DNA of 48,016 bases, taken from positions 1-48,016 of the forward strand of contig PBYV01000042.1 of assembly GCA_002729765.1 (NCBI GenBank), written 5' to 3'. The stretch is from Acidimicrobiaceae bacterium (lineage in GTDB: Bacteria > Actinomycetota > Acidimicrobiia > Acidimicrobiales > MedAcidi-G1). Shown here in pieces: positions 18,382-27,492 of the stretch; position 1 is the stretch's first letter, and every line of letters starts with the position of its first letter. Below the pieces are notes generated by a model that did not search any database, had not been told where the DNA came from, and was given only the letters and a program-made list of their open reading frames with translations. Position numbers and translations under genes: made by a program.

Positions 18382-18609
18382 TTGTGGATTATCGGTATTT
18401 TTTCAGACCATCCATCATCAGTTGGGGAAACATGGTCGGAGCATGCACTAAGAGCTTTCAAAATTTCCTATTCAATGGCGGCAGCATCCATTGCTGCACT
18501 TTTTCACGCTATTTTCCCTTTTCTTTTTAAAACGACAGCAAGCCAAACCATAAAAAGAATAAACAAAGAGATAGAGGATCTTGAAGCTAAAAGTACGAAC
18601 GAATCTTAG
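18382..18609 (+). CDS. DUF6356 family small membrane protein
   Basis: A 75-residue protein starting from TTG at 18382. The pattern HPSSVGETWSEHALRAF, followed by a hydrophobic segment AAASIAALFHAIFPFLF and KTTASQTIKRI, matches what I know of DUF6356, small one-helix membrane proteins of unknown role. A weak AGGT precedes the start. It follows the cystathionine enzyme by 37 bases and could be co-transcribed, but no functional tie is evident. Confidence 0.72.
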   Translation: MWIIGIFSDHPSSVGETWSEHALRAFKISYSMAAASIAALFHAIFPFLFKTTASQTIKRINKEIEDLEAKSTNES

Positions 18610-18612
18610 AAG

Positions 18613-19794
18613 TTAGATTTTTCGACGACTTTCGCCATTCCACCATAATTTTGGTTTTAGTCTCTCTCCATAACCTAAAAAATCATTGAGCATTAACATA
18701 ATGTTTCTTAATTTTGTAGAAGCTAGACGTAGACCTATTTTGTGACGAAACTTTGTGAAGTCTTTGTTGTAAGGACAAACTCGCATACAAATCATGCAGT
18801 CACTCACTATTTTTGCCCAATAAGAAAAACATTTCTCTCCATCAACTGACCATTTTTTTACACCCGAAATTGAGGATAAATTTAGTTTTACTGGTGAAGG
18901 TTCGCCATCAGGTATTGCTTTGGGTGGACATGCATTCGTGCACTTTCTGCACTTTTCACAAAATTTTGTAACCCCGAACTCAACTTGATTGTCAAATGCC
19001 ATTGGAGCATTTGTGAAAATTTTGCCAAACCGGACTCTTGGTCCAAATTCACGCGTTATTACCATGCCGTGTCTTCCATATTCACCTAGTCCAGCTTGGA
19101 TTGCTAAAGGAATTGCTAGAGCCGTGTCATTTAAAGTTGGTACCGCTGAATAGCCGAGATTTAAAAGCCATTGAGCTGTCGCTAAAAGTACCAGCGCATC
19201 TTTTGAATAACCGAGACCTACCGCTGCACCTGAAAGTGCGGAAGGAACTGTATCAACAAGGTCATGATCCATAGCTTGACCAATGACTATGACACCTTGA
19301 AGGTTTTCTGGGAGGTCAACAGGAAGACCTTCAGGTTTTCCTTTACTAGAACTTCGTGCATACCGTTGGGTATAAACCCATCGTTCATCAAATTTACAAA
19401 TGCCAACTAAATCAGCACCAAAAAGTTTTGATACTTGCTTAATAGTCTTTGAAGTTTGTTCCGGAGTTCCTAAAGCAAAAGCTTCATCTGGACCTTGTCG
19501 TAACTGGCTTAATGGTGAAAGAAAACCGTCTCTTAGATCATCTGCGTCTCGCATTTCGGCAAAGACATCTGCAACATGCCAAGCGGCATTTCTAATGGCG
19601 TAATCCCTCTGTTCAAAGCCAGATGCATTACGCCATTTTTTTAGTGGTTCACGGTGCGATCTAAAAAATTCACGTGCACCATCAGTAGCAATTTCAGAAT
19701 CCCAAAAGGCGCGATTAAAAACATCATTTACTTGATTGAATCTCTCAAAATTTTCTTGTACTTCCCAAGACGGACCCTTTATTAGATTCGACAA
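18613..19794 (-). CDS. Reductive-dehalogenase-like 4Fe-4S corrinoid protein
   Basis: A 393-residue protein with the C-terminal architecture of RdhA reductive dehalogenases. The cobalamin-domain signature AGLGEYGRHGMVITREFG is followed by two Fe-S motifs: C279-C282-C285-C289-P, and C322-x3-W-x6-C333-x2-C336-x3-C340-P, the spacing typical of RdhA rather than epoxyqueuosine reductase. There is no Tat signal or membrane anchor, so it is cytosolic, unlike respiratory dehalogenases; no rdhB anchor gene is nearby and it lacks the fused reductase of NpRdhA-type enzymes. It probably removes halogen or does a related cobalamin-dependent reduction, with a separate electron donor. The start is TTG 19794 with only a weak ribosome-binding site. 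Confidence 0.8.
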   Translation of the reverse strand: MSNLIKGPSWEVQENFERFNQVNDVFNRAFWDSEIATDGAREFFRSHREPLKKWRNASGFEQRDYAIRNAAWHVADVFAEMRDADDLRDGFLSPLSQLRQGPDEAFALGTPEQTSKTIKQVSKLFGADLVGICKFDERWVYTQRYARSSSKGKPEGLPVDLPENLQGVIVIGQAMDHDLVDTVPSALSGAAVGLGYSKDALVLLATAQWLLNLGYSAVPTLNDTALAIPLAIQAGLGEYGRHGMVITREFGPRVRFGKIFTNAPMAFDNQVEFGVTKFCEKCRKCTNACPPKAIPDGEPSPVKLNLSSISGVKKWSVDGEKCFSYWAKIVSDCMICMRVCPYNKDFTKFRHKIGLRLASTKLRNIMLMLNDFLGYGERLKPKLWWNGESRRKI

Positions 19795-19898
19795 TTATTT
19801 GAATCCAAGAATATAAAAACCATTTAGTCTTCCCCCTAAAAAATTTCCTAAAACTAATCCTAGAAGCACTGTTACTTAGAGAAAAGTTTTCAAAAGAA

Positions 19899-21365
19899 TC
19901 ATTCAGGATTTTTGAGAGTAATCATTCCTTCAGCAGTAGCTAAGAGATTCACAAGGGGGCTTTCAGGAATTTCAGGTAACCATTCATTCAGTTCTGAAGA
20001 AAAACCTTCCATCAAAGGATGTTCAACCAATGGATGTTGTTCACATTTATCTGTTTCTAGATCAAAAAAAATGTCCTGCATACCAAGGAAATGCACAAGT
20101 TTGCCTCTGTTATCACGATGAACAATCAAACGACATTCATTTAAAGGGAGTCCGATTCTCTCGGCAAATACTCTGAAATCGAATTCCCAGTGAACCGTTT
20201 TTCGCCATTCAGTTGGCTTTTCCCCTTCTAGGAATGCCCTGACTGAATTCCCTTCACATTGTGAAGGAGTTGATAACCCTGCTAGGTCTAATAAAGTCGG
20301 CATAACATCGACATTCTCTGTGAATTCTTCAACTATTAAACCTTTAGGACCTTCTAAGGCTGGATATCTAATAATCATGGGAATATGAAAAGCTTGATCG
20401 TGAAAACCAAACTTGGAAACTAAACCATGATCACCTAATAGTTCGCCATGATCTGATGTAACCAAAACAATCGTTTCATCAGCTAGTTCTTTTTCATCTA
20501 AAAATCCGATTAATCTGCCTATTTGATCATCTACTTCAGTGACCATGCCAGAATAAGTCGCTTTCAATTGAAGTCTGTCAATGGGTTCCGAGGGGGCTTT
20601 AAAAAAATCAATTGTTGAAAGTGAATCTATGAACGGATGGTCGCTACCACTAGGACTAATGGGTTCATCAAAATCTGCGGGGTCGTATAAATCGTTATAA
20701 GGAGCAGGTGCAACAAAAGGTGGGTGTGGTCTTAATATTGATACATGTAAGAACCATGGTTCGTGTAAATTTTCTAATCGGTCGATAACTTCTCCAACAA
20801 CAAAAGCGGTTTCAGTCTCATTTGTCTCATAAGGAGATGGAGGCCATGTTTTTCCTCTTCCAGGAGGGATTTCAGTTTTCTCAATTCCTTTTAGGAACTT
20901 TTTCCTATCAGAAATGTCATAACCTTTTTCAGAAAGCCATTGGTACCATGCGTCTCTATTTTCAGGAAGTGGAAGAGCTACATTAAAACCGGGTAAATGA
21001 CCTTCATAAGTTAAAAGGCGTGGATCATTTTCGTCTACTGTTCGAGGATCAATAGTTGTATCTGTATACCCGAACAATAAAGGATCGTAACCAGCTGTAC
21101 GAAACTCTTTAGCAATATTTGTAAATTTATCGTCGAGGGGTGTTCCATTAAAAACTGACTGATGAGTATGCAAGTATGTCCCTGTTAATAAACTTGCGCG
21201 ACTAGGTCCACATGGTGAAGCTTGAGTGAAATGATTCACAAATCTAACACCCTGAGAAGCTAGTGCATCTAAGTTAGGTGTCTTAACAATTCGTTCTGAG
21301 CGCGCTTCAAGACAATCTGCTCTTAACTGATCAATGGTTATAAATAGAATGTTTGGTTTCTTCAT
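19899..21365 (-). CDS. Phosphonate monoester hydrolase-like sulfatase-superfamily enzyme
   Basis: A 488-residue alkaline-phosphatase-superfamily hydrolase. The formylglycine site is CGPSRASLLTG with Cys52 and a metal aspartate is D12. Stretches such as GYTDTTIDPRTVDENDPR, RPHPPFVAPAPYNDLY, TSDHGELLGDHG and EFDFRVF closely follow the pattern I recall for rhizobial phosphonate monoester hydrolase/phosphodiesterase (PMH), more than classical arylsulfatases. PMH enzymes cleave phosphonate and phosphate diesters and also sulfate esters. No export signal, so cytoplasmic. It needs a formylglycine-generating enzyme from elsewhere. A phosphorus-scavenging role is inference. Confidence 0.85.
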   Translation of the reverse strand: MKKPNILFITIDQLRADCLEARSERIVKTPNLDALASQGVRFVNHFTQASPCGPSRASLLTGTYLHTHQSVFNGTPLDDKFTNIAKEFRTAGYDPLLFGYTDTTIDPRTVDENDPRLLTYEGHLPGFNVALPLPENRDAWYQWLSEKGYDISDRKKFLKGIEKTEIPPGRGKTWPPSPYETNETETAFVVGEVIDRLENLHEPWFLHVSILRPHPPFVAPAPYNDLYDPADFDEPISPSGSDHPFIDSLSTIDFFKAPSEPIDRLQLKATYSGMVTEVDDQIGRLIGFLDEKELADETIVLVTSDHGELLGDHGLVSKFGFHDQAFHIPMIIRYPALEGPKGLIVEEFTENVDVMPTLLDLAGLSTPSQCEGNSVRAFLEGEKPTEWRKTVHWEFDFRVFAERIGLPLNECRLIVHRDNRGKLVHFLGMQDIFFDLETDKCEQHPLVEHPLMEGFSSELNEWLPEIPESPLVNLLATAEGMITLKNPE

Positions 21366-21423
21366 TGTTACTCAAACAAATCTTTTCAGATACAAAAGCA
21401 TGTGTCCTGATCGGGCTTCAAGG

Positions 21424-21429
21424 TAAAGT
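21424..21429 (+). promoter_or_regulatory. Predicted -10 box of leaderless EamA promoter
   Basis: TAAAGT, then CCCTCG, then ATG at 21436. The preceding AAGG could alternatively be a ribosome-binding site, though its spacing is long. Confidence 0.45.
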
Positions 21430-21435
21430 CCCTCG

Positions 21436-22308
21436 ATGAGAAAAAACCAACTAAAACAGTTCACTCATTCAGGCAGACCTTTTGGTTTGTTTTTGTCCGC
21501 TAGTGGAATGTTTATTGTTTCAACAGACTCTTTATTTACAAGAGTTGCAGAAATCGATGGTTGGACTATCGCTTTTTTTGTTGGTGTTTTTTCTGTTCCT
21601 TCAATGTCCGTAATTGTCTGGAAAACAGTAGGTAAAAACTTAGTGTCAGAAATTAATAAATATAGATGGCCACTCTTCATCTCTTCAGCTCTGGCAGCTG
21701 TCGGAACTACTGCATTCATTCAAGCTGTAACGAGAACTGCAGTCGCAAACGTTGTGACTATTGTGGCCGGTGCTCCAATTTTTGCTGGTTTAATTGCCAA
21801 ATTTGCTATAGGTGAAAAAACTTCCAGAAGAATCTGGCGAGCTATCAGCGGAACATTTTTTGGAATTCTAATAATTGTTTCGGGTTCTTTAGCCACTGGG
21901 GGGCTAGATGGAGATCTGATGGCTCTTCTGGCAATCTTGGTTTTTAGCACCAATCTTGTTATTTGGAGACATTTTAAAGAAATGTCTAGAACTCTCGTTG
22001 TTTTAATTGCACCCATGTTTATTATGCTTTTTACTTTTATCCCAGCTCAATTCGACACACTAGATAAACGTGCTCTTTTATGTACTCTAGGAATGGGTTT
22101 ATTTGTTGGACCGATTGCACGATTGTGTATGGTTTCCGCTACAAGACATGCTTCAGCTGCAGAAGTAAGTATGTTCACCCCAGTAGAAACTATTTTCGCT
22201 TCGCTTTGGGTCTGGCTATGGTTTGATGAAGTCCCTGAAATTACAACTTTTATCGGTGGATTATTAGTTTTGTCATCTGTTTTTTATGGAATTAGATCAA
22301 GTAAATAA
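21436..22308 (+). CDS. EamA/DMT-family transporter
   Basis: A 290-residue membrane protein with about ten hydrophobic segments in two EamA halves, the normal size for drug/metabolite transporters. The first half includes AAVGTTAFIQAVTRTAVANV and the second MVSATRHASAAEVSMFTPVETIFASLW, with the usual proline before a final WLWFDEVP loop. These proteins export or exchange small metabolites; substrate unknown. It is divergent from the PMH-like gene and lies 26 bases before the YbaK-type gene. Confidence 0.87.
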   Translation: MRKNQLKQFTHSGRPFGLFLSASGMFIVSTDSLFTRVAEIDGWTIAFFVGVFSVPSMSVIVWKTVGKNLVSEINKYRWPLFISSALAAVGTTAFIQAVTRTAVANVVTIVAGAPIFAGLIAKFAIGEKTSRRIWRAISGTFFGILIIVSGSLATGGLDGDLMALLAILVFSTNLVIWRHFKEMSRTLVVLIAPMFIMLFTFIPAQFDTLDKRALLCTLGMGLFVGPIARLCMVSATRHASAAEVSMFTPVETIFASLWVWLWFDEVPEITTFIGGLLVLSSVFYGIRSSK

Positions 22309-22334
22309 CTTTTTGGCAATAACTTGGAGTCTCT

Positions 22335-22847
22335 ATGAACGAGTATAAAAAATCTGATGCTAGTGATGCAGTAATCTCCGAGCTAAATCAATTAAAAGTT
22401 GAATATGAAATTATGCCTTGCGATCCAGATCTGGCTGATACAGCCAGCTTCTGTGAGAATTATGGAATTTCCCCTGAAGACTCAGCAAACGCGATTTTGG
22501 TTGTTGGAAAATCAGATCCAAAAATTTTTACTTTATGTATTTTATTAGCGACACATAAACTCGACGTAAATGGTGCAGTACGAAAAAAACTGGGCACAAA
22601 AAAAGCTTCTTTCGCTGGCGGTGAAGAAACCGAAAACATTACTGGGATGATAGTTGGTGGAGTTACACCTTTTGGTCTCCCCTCATCCCTGTCTATATGG
22701 GTAGATGAAGCAGTTATGGAAAGAACTTCGATAATTGTGGGAGGCGGAAGTCGTGATCAGAAAATAAGAATAAATCCAAATACTCTTCTAAATCTGAAAA
22801 ATATAGAAGTCATCGAAAATTTGGCAAAATTACCTGAACCTTCTTAG
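22335..22847 (+). CDS. YbaK/EbsC-family aminoacyl-tRNA deacylase-like protein
   Basis: A 170-residue protein of the YbaK/ProX editing-domain family: an N-terminal helix with LNQLKVEYEI, ANAILVVGKSD with the conserved lysine, GTKKASFAGGEE, and the signature GGVTPFGLPSSLSIWVDE followed by IIVGGGSRDQKIRI. Family members clear wrong amino acids from tRNA (Cys-tRNA(Pro) or Ala-tRNA(Pro)). TTGGAG lies upstream of ATG. Which tRNA it edits is not visible. Confidence 0.87.
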   Translation: MNEYKKSDASDAVISELNQLKVEYEIMPCDPDLADTASFCENYGISPEDSANAILVVGKSDPKIFTLCILLATHKLDVNGAVRKKLGTKKASFAGGEETENITGMIVGGVTPFGLPSSLSIWVDEAVMERTSIIVGGGSRDQKIRINPNTLLNLKNIEVIENLAKLPEPS

Positions 22848-22850
22848 TTC

Positions 22851-23150
22851 TTAACCTTGTTCTGATAAATGCGCTGTCAATGCATCACGAGCTGAACTTG
22901 CCGGTGCTTCTTGGAGCAGTGTTCCAACAGTTCTACGTCTCCCCATCGCTGTCAATAAGTCTGCAACTAAAGTATCGACGACATAAAGAAGATCCAAACG
23001 GGATCCTTCTGTTAACGGATCAGCCATTAGTCCATCTATAGCAGGTCCACATTCAATTTCAGCTCTAACCATCTTTAAAGCTGCTTGTTCTAATTCATCT
23101 AATGCATCTAGTGCAAGTAGAAGATTTGTAGCTTCACTTTCAGAAATCAT
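22851..23150 (-). CDS. Hypothetical small helical protein
   Basis: A 99-residue acidic, alpha-helical protein that I do not recognise. It has no membrane segment, signal or metal motif. A moderately conserved-looking core holds DALDELEQAALKMVRAEIE, GSRLDLLYVVDTLVADL and RRRTVGTLL. Codon use and dense Ala/Leu/Glu composition look like a real protein, and it neatly fills the gap between two well-called genes. There is no clear ribosome-binding site before ATG 23150. Confidence 0.6.
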   Translation of the reverse strand: MISESEATNLLLALDALDELEQAALKMVRAEIECGPAIDGLMADPLTEGSRLDLLYVVDTLVADLLTAMGRRRTVGTLLQEAPASSARDALTAHLSEQG

Positions 23151-23216
23151 TTAAGGAGATTGTGTACCAAAAAAGCTCTCAATACAGGGATACCTGAAAG
23201 TTTTACCTACTCAGAT

Positions 23217-23222
23217 TACGGT
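23217..23222 (+). promoter_or_regulatory. Predicted -10 box of leaderless mazG promoter
   Basis: TACGGT, then CTTTAA, then ATG at 23229. The in-frame TAA directly before ATG makes any upstream start impossible. Confidence 0.45.
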
Positions 23223-23228
23223 CTTTAA

Positions 23229-23480
23229 ATGGAACTAAATGAATTACAGGACTTAATGGAAAATCTATATGGGCAAGAAGATCGAAGTCGAGGTCTACCT
23301 TCAACAGTTGCATGGTTGTGTGAAGAAGTCGGTGAATTAGCTCAAGCTGTTAGAAAAGGATCACGAGAAGACCAGTTACATGAATTAGCTGACGTTTTAG
23401 CTTGGTTGGCAAGTCTTTCTAACCAACTTGACTTATCCCTTGACATGGCAATGCAACGATACGTGGAAAATCCACCTTAA
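23229..23480 (+). CDS. MazG-like nucleotide pyrophosphohydrolase
   Basis: An 83-residue single-domain member of the MazG/all-alpha NTP pyrophosphatase family. The metal-binding signature is WLCEEVGELAQAV (E-E-x-x-E) at about residues 29-41, with the second acidic motif ELADVLAWL (E-x-x-D) near 59-67. It would hydrolyse a (d)NTP to NMP and pyrophosphate, often as housecleaning. Short versions like this act as dimers or tetramers. An in-frame stop directly before ATG fixes the start. Confidence 0.85.
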   Translation: MELNELQDLMENLYGQEDRSRGLPSTVAWLCEEVGELAQAVRKGSREDQLHELADVLAWLASLSNQLDLSLDMAMQRYVENPP

Positions 23481-23486
23481 GTAATT

Positions 23487-24575
23487 TTAAAGTTCTTTGA
23501 GTACAGACATAAGCTGAGGGAGTTCCATTCCCCTAGCTAAAATCTCATCCATCCCTCCGACGACACCTGTCAAATTCCCAATTATTAGATGTTCTAACCC
23601 AGCCTTTGCATATCCTTCAAATTGTTGTCCTAATTCTTGGGCATTCCCTACAAATAAAACTTCCTTAACCATCTCGAAAGGAATTGTAGGAGCAAGATCT
23701 CTTAGGTCATCTGCATTTAAATCATGAATAATTACGTCTATAAAACCTTTTGAATCATTTCCTAAAGGATGCTCAAGACCGTTCGATTCCCAAATATCAC
23801 CCATCGCAAAAAGTCCGAAAAGTTTTCCTAATGGTTCTTTTTCAAACATTTCTTCTGCCTTATCAATTGATTCACTAAATAAAACAAAAGTCAATAATGA
23901 AGCTTCTGGAGTAGGACGTCCAAATGAGTTTGCATAATCAACGATGGTTGAAAGTTTCTGTCCATATTCTTCAGGACTCATCCACCATGCGGGTATCCAT
24001 CCATCCCCATATTGTGCAGTAAGTTTTAGCATTCGCGGTCCGTGCCCAGCAACCCAAATAGCTGGTTTTCCTCTGCCTTCAGCTTCTAGAGGTAAACCCA
24101 TCCGTCCTATTTCATTTTCTGGCATATGCCCGTGATCAATCAGAGAACGTAATTCAATAAGACATTCTTCTAAAATACCTACAGGTTTTTCGAAGGGATA
24201 ACCATACGGTAAAAGGCTTTCAGCTTCACCTGATCCAACTCCTAAAATAAATCCACCAGGAATTAAATCATTAAGTGAAAGAGCTGTGCGAGCTAAATCA
24301 GGTGCTCTACGACGAGTCGAATCAGTAACTGAAATACCATATGGCTTGTCAGTCATAGTTGAAATCCGTGCTCCATATACAAAAGGATCGTAAAAAGCAT
24401 CAGGATCAGCAGCTAGTACTGAAAGAGGTATCTTTGACCATAGATCAGGATGGAATACTCCAAGTAAATGATCTGGAGCCCAGTAAGAGTCAACTCCCAT
24501 TTCCTCATAAATCGGAAGCATTTGTTCTGTACTTCCAAACGGAAATTGAGCGGGAAGTGTAATTCCAACTTTCAT
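23487..24575 (-). CDS. LLM-class (luciferase-like) flavin/F420 oxidoreductase
   Basis: A 362-residue TIM-barrel oxidoreductase of the bacterial luciferase superfamily. The N terminus KVGITLPAQFPFGSTEQML followed by YWAPDHLLG, the LGVGSGEAESLLPYGYPF segment and KPAIWVAGHGPRMLKLTAQYGDGW are the familiar landmarks. In actinobacteria many such proteins use F420 rather than FMN, here suggested only by lineage. AAAGG lies about 10 bases before ATG. The substrate is unknown. asd ends upstream of it by 22 bases on the same strand, so they may share a transcript. Confidence 0.85.
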   Translation of the reverse strand: MKVGITLPAQFPFGSTEQMLPIYEEMGVDSYWAPDHLLGVFHPDLWSKIPLSVLAADPDAFYDPFVYGARISTMTDKPYGISVTDSTRRRAPDLARTALSLNDLIPGGFILGVGSGEAESLLPYGYPFEKPVGILEECLIELRSLIDHGHMPENEIGRMGLPLEAEGRGKPAIWVAGHGPRMLKLTAQYGDGWIPAWWMSPEEYGQKLSTIVDYANSFGRPTPEASLLTFVLFSESIDKAEEMFEKEPLGKLFGLFAMGDIWESNGLEHPLGNDSKGFIDVIIHDLNADDLRDLAPTIPFEMVKEVLFVGNAQELGQQFEGYAKAGLEHLIIGNLTGVVGGMDEILARGMELPQLMSVLKEL

Positions 24576-24597
24576 AATTGAGCCTTTCTTTTCTATC

Positions 24598-25653
<1,056 letters not shown>

Positions 25654-25686
25654 ATTTTTAGACGTTTTTAATAAATTTTTAGATAA

Positions 25687-26424
25687 TTAGTTTGTATCAA
25701 TATTTTCTACTTCTTCTTTAGGCCAGATATCCAAAAAATCATTAATAACATCCTCTGAGTTTCCGAAATCATCCAACTGCTGATTAGAAACTAAACCAGT
25801 AAATGTGGTTAATAACGGATATCCGGGGCCACAAGAATCTTCGACATACCTACCTAATTGATTTGAAGCATTCAAAAAAGAATCAAGACTGACAGAATCT
25901 CGAGAGAGAAGAGAAGCGGAAATCAAGCCTTGTATGCGAACTGTAGTGACATTTGTAGGTGTAACTGAATTTAATGCTTCAGCTAATTCTTCATAAAAAG
26001 AAACAAGTTCAAAAATTTTACTAGCCACTACAAAAGGAACACGTGCTGATACCCAACTAACTAATTCTTCAGATCGTAAGATTAATTGATGTAAAAGTTG
26101 CGCTTCACTTGTGTCCATAGCTGCTAACTCTTTTTCAATTTCAATCATTAGTTGCGCAGATTTTTTCGCAAGAGCAAGACAAAAACCTTCAGGAATCTCC
26201 GTAGTTAAAGGTTCGTATGCAGGAAGTGGAATCACCTTTTTATCTGGAGACTTTTCTGCATTAGCTGAAAGCGTTTGATTTTCTTCATTTTCTAATTTGA
26301 GTGAAATGTCTACTGGGTCATTTTTAGCTTTGTCGGGACTACGGAGACTTGCACCACAGCCTGTTAACAATGTGAATATCAAAACACATGAAGTCAATTT
26401 TTTTGAATTAATAGATAGTTTCAA
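25687..26424 (-). CDS. Putative lipoprotein, second of a tandem pair
   Basis: A 245-residue exported protein. The N terminus has a basic stretch, a hydrophobic core and the lipobox LLTGC (Cys23), so it is likely a lipid-anchored surface protein. The mature part is alpha-helical with scattered cysteines (for example DSCGPGYPLL near the C terminus). It starts at TTG 26424, overlapping the stop of the preceding gene by 4 bases (TTGA), so translation is coupled. No known domain recognised. The pair sits between lysC and asd without an evident link to amino-acid synthesis. Confidence 0.72.
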   Translation of the reverse strand: MKLSINSKKLTSCVLIFTLLTGCGASLRSPDKAKNDPVDISLKLENEENQTLSANAEKSPDKKVIPLPAYEPLTTEIPEGFCLALAKKSAQLMIEIEKELAAMDTSEAQLLHQLILRSEELVSWVSARVPFVVASKIFELVSFYEELAEALNSVTPTNVTTVRIQGLISASLLSRDSVSLDSFLNASNQLGRYVEDSCGPGYPLLTTFTGLVSNQQLDDFGNSEDVINDFLDIWPKEEVENIDTN

Positions 26425-27437
26425 ATCTTTTGCCCTATCCCAGATAACAAGTTAAAAAGGTACGTTGCTGAATCCCCGCAAACAGAAACTAAATACTGTT
26501 CTAATCTTTCTTGGGCCTGGTTTATCGACTTTCTCTCCTCAGCCAATTCAGTGTCCAACCTGATGACAGCAACAAACATTGCTTCTAATACTTCTTCGGG
26601 TTTGGCATCGGATCCTAAATCTCTAAAGGAATCAATCATGACATTAGAAACATATATAGATGCATCACGAACTATTGATGCATCCTCAGTAATTGCTATA
26701 TCAACATTTTTTGCAAGCCAAATGTAGATCTCATCAGATATTGAAAACAATTCGATTAGTAACTTAGGATTGACCGTTGAACCCTCTTCAACTTGGATAC
26801 CTTGACGAATGATCGCTGTCATCATTTTTGCCACACGGTCAAACAGGCCACTGCATACAGGATCATTATTTTGATAATGGCCGAACTTTGCATCGAGTAC
26901 ACAAGTAACCAGAAAGTCCAAAATTCGGCTTTCTAACAAAATTTCTTCTATTTTTTCAGACATTTCGGCCGAATCAATTTCGGATAATAAAATTTCAAAA
27001 ATTGGAACTAACTCTTTTTCTCTAATAGTTGAAAGAACACAATCGGTATCATTAGGGAAAGTTTCAAAAGAATTAGCTATTCCTTCGAAAATCCCTAAAT
27101 TCACAACAGTAACTAATAAGTCGCATAACTCTAATGCAGAAAGAGCAACCTCTTTTTGTTCAACATTTGGACCTTCACTAGTTATAGCACTGACTTGTTC
27201 CGGACTAAAAAAATTAAGCAATTGATCTACTAAACAACTCATCTGAGATTCAGAAAGGTTATAGAGGTCAGGATCAGTAGAAAAATCTCCTTGTGAAAAA
27301 AAGTCATTTGATTTGCTAGCTTGACTCGGGACTCCTGGGAGAAGTCCATCATCATTATTTTTTTCACCTGATACTTCAGAACTGCAACAACTTAATACAG
27401 CGACTATCAACACACTTAAAATAATTTTTCGGAACAT
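26421..27437 (-). CDS. Putative lipoprotein with internal Cys repeats
   Basis: A 338-residue exported protein beginning MFRKIILSVL and a lipobox-like VLSCC, so a lipoprotein is likely. I use ATG 27437; a TTG 12 bases upstream is also open. The mature protein is acidic and helical, with what look like two diverged repeats, each starting around a cysteine after a Ser/Asp-rich turn (MSCLVDQLL and TDCVLSTIR) and ending near another cysteine. Cys-bounded helical repeats of this sort occur in uncharacterised actinobacterial secreted proteins. Its stop overlaps the start of the next gene. Confidence 0.7.
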   Translation of the reverse strand: MFRKIILSVLIVAVLSCCSSEVSGEKNNDDGLLPGVPSQASKSNDFFSQGDFSTDPDLYNLSESQMSCLVDQLLNFFSPEQVSAITSEGPNVEQKEVALSALELCDLLVTVVNLGIFEGIANSFETFPNDTDCVLSTIREKELVPIFEILLSEIDSAEMSEKIEEILLESRILDFLVTCVLDAKFGHYQNNDPVCSGLFDRVAKMMTAIIRQGIQVEEGSTVNPKLLIELFSISDEIYIWLAKNVDIAITEDASIVRDASIYVSNVMIDSFRDLGSDAKPEEVLEAMFVAVIRLDTELAEERKSINQAQERLEQYLVSVCGDSATYLFNLLSGIGQKI

Positions 27438-27492
27438 AATCTTTACCAAATAAATCTTTTTGGTAATGGAATAAAAATACTAAAAAGAAAGA

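Noticed and set aside
18613..19794. Epoxyqueuosine reductase (QueG)
   Set aside because: The C-x3-W-x6-C-x2-C-x3-C-P spacing and the GRHGMVITREFG signature fit RdhA better, although the families are related and a phylogeny would be decisive.
23160..23228. A 22-codon frame from TTG after AAGGAGAT, ending in TAA directly before the mazG ATG
   Set aside because: The Shine-Dalgarno-like bases are only one base from the TTG, far too close, and mazG has its own leaderless-type promoter inside this stretch. The AAGGAG is better seen as the complement of sequence just upstream of the opposite-strand gene.
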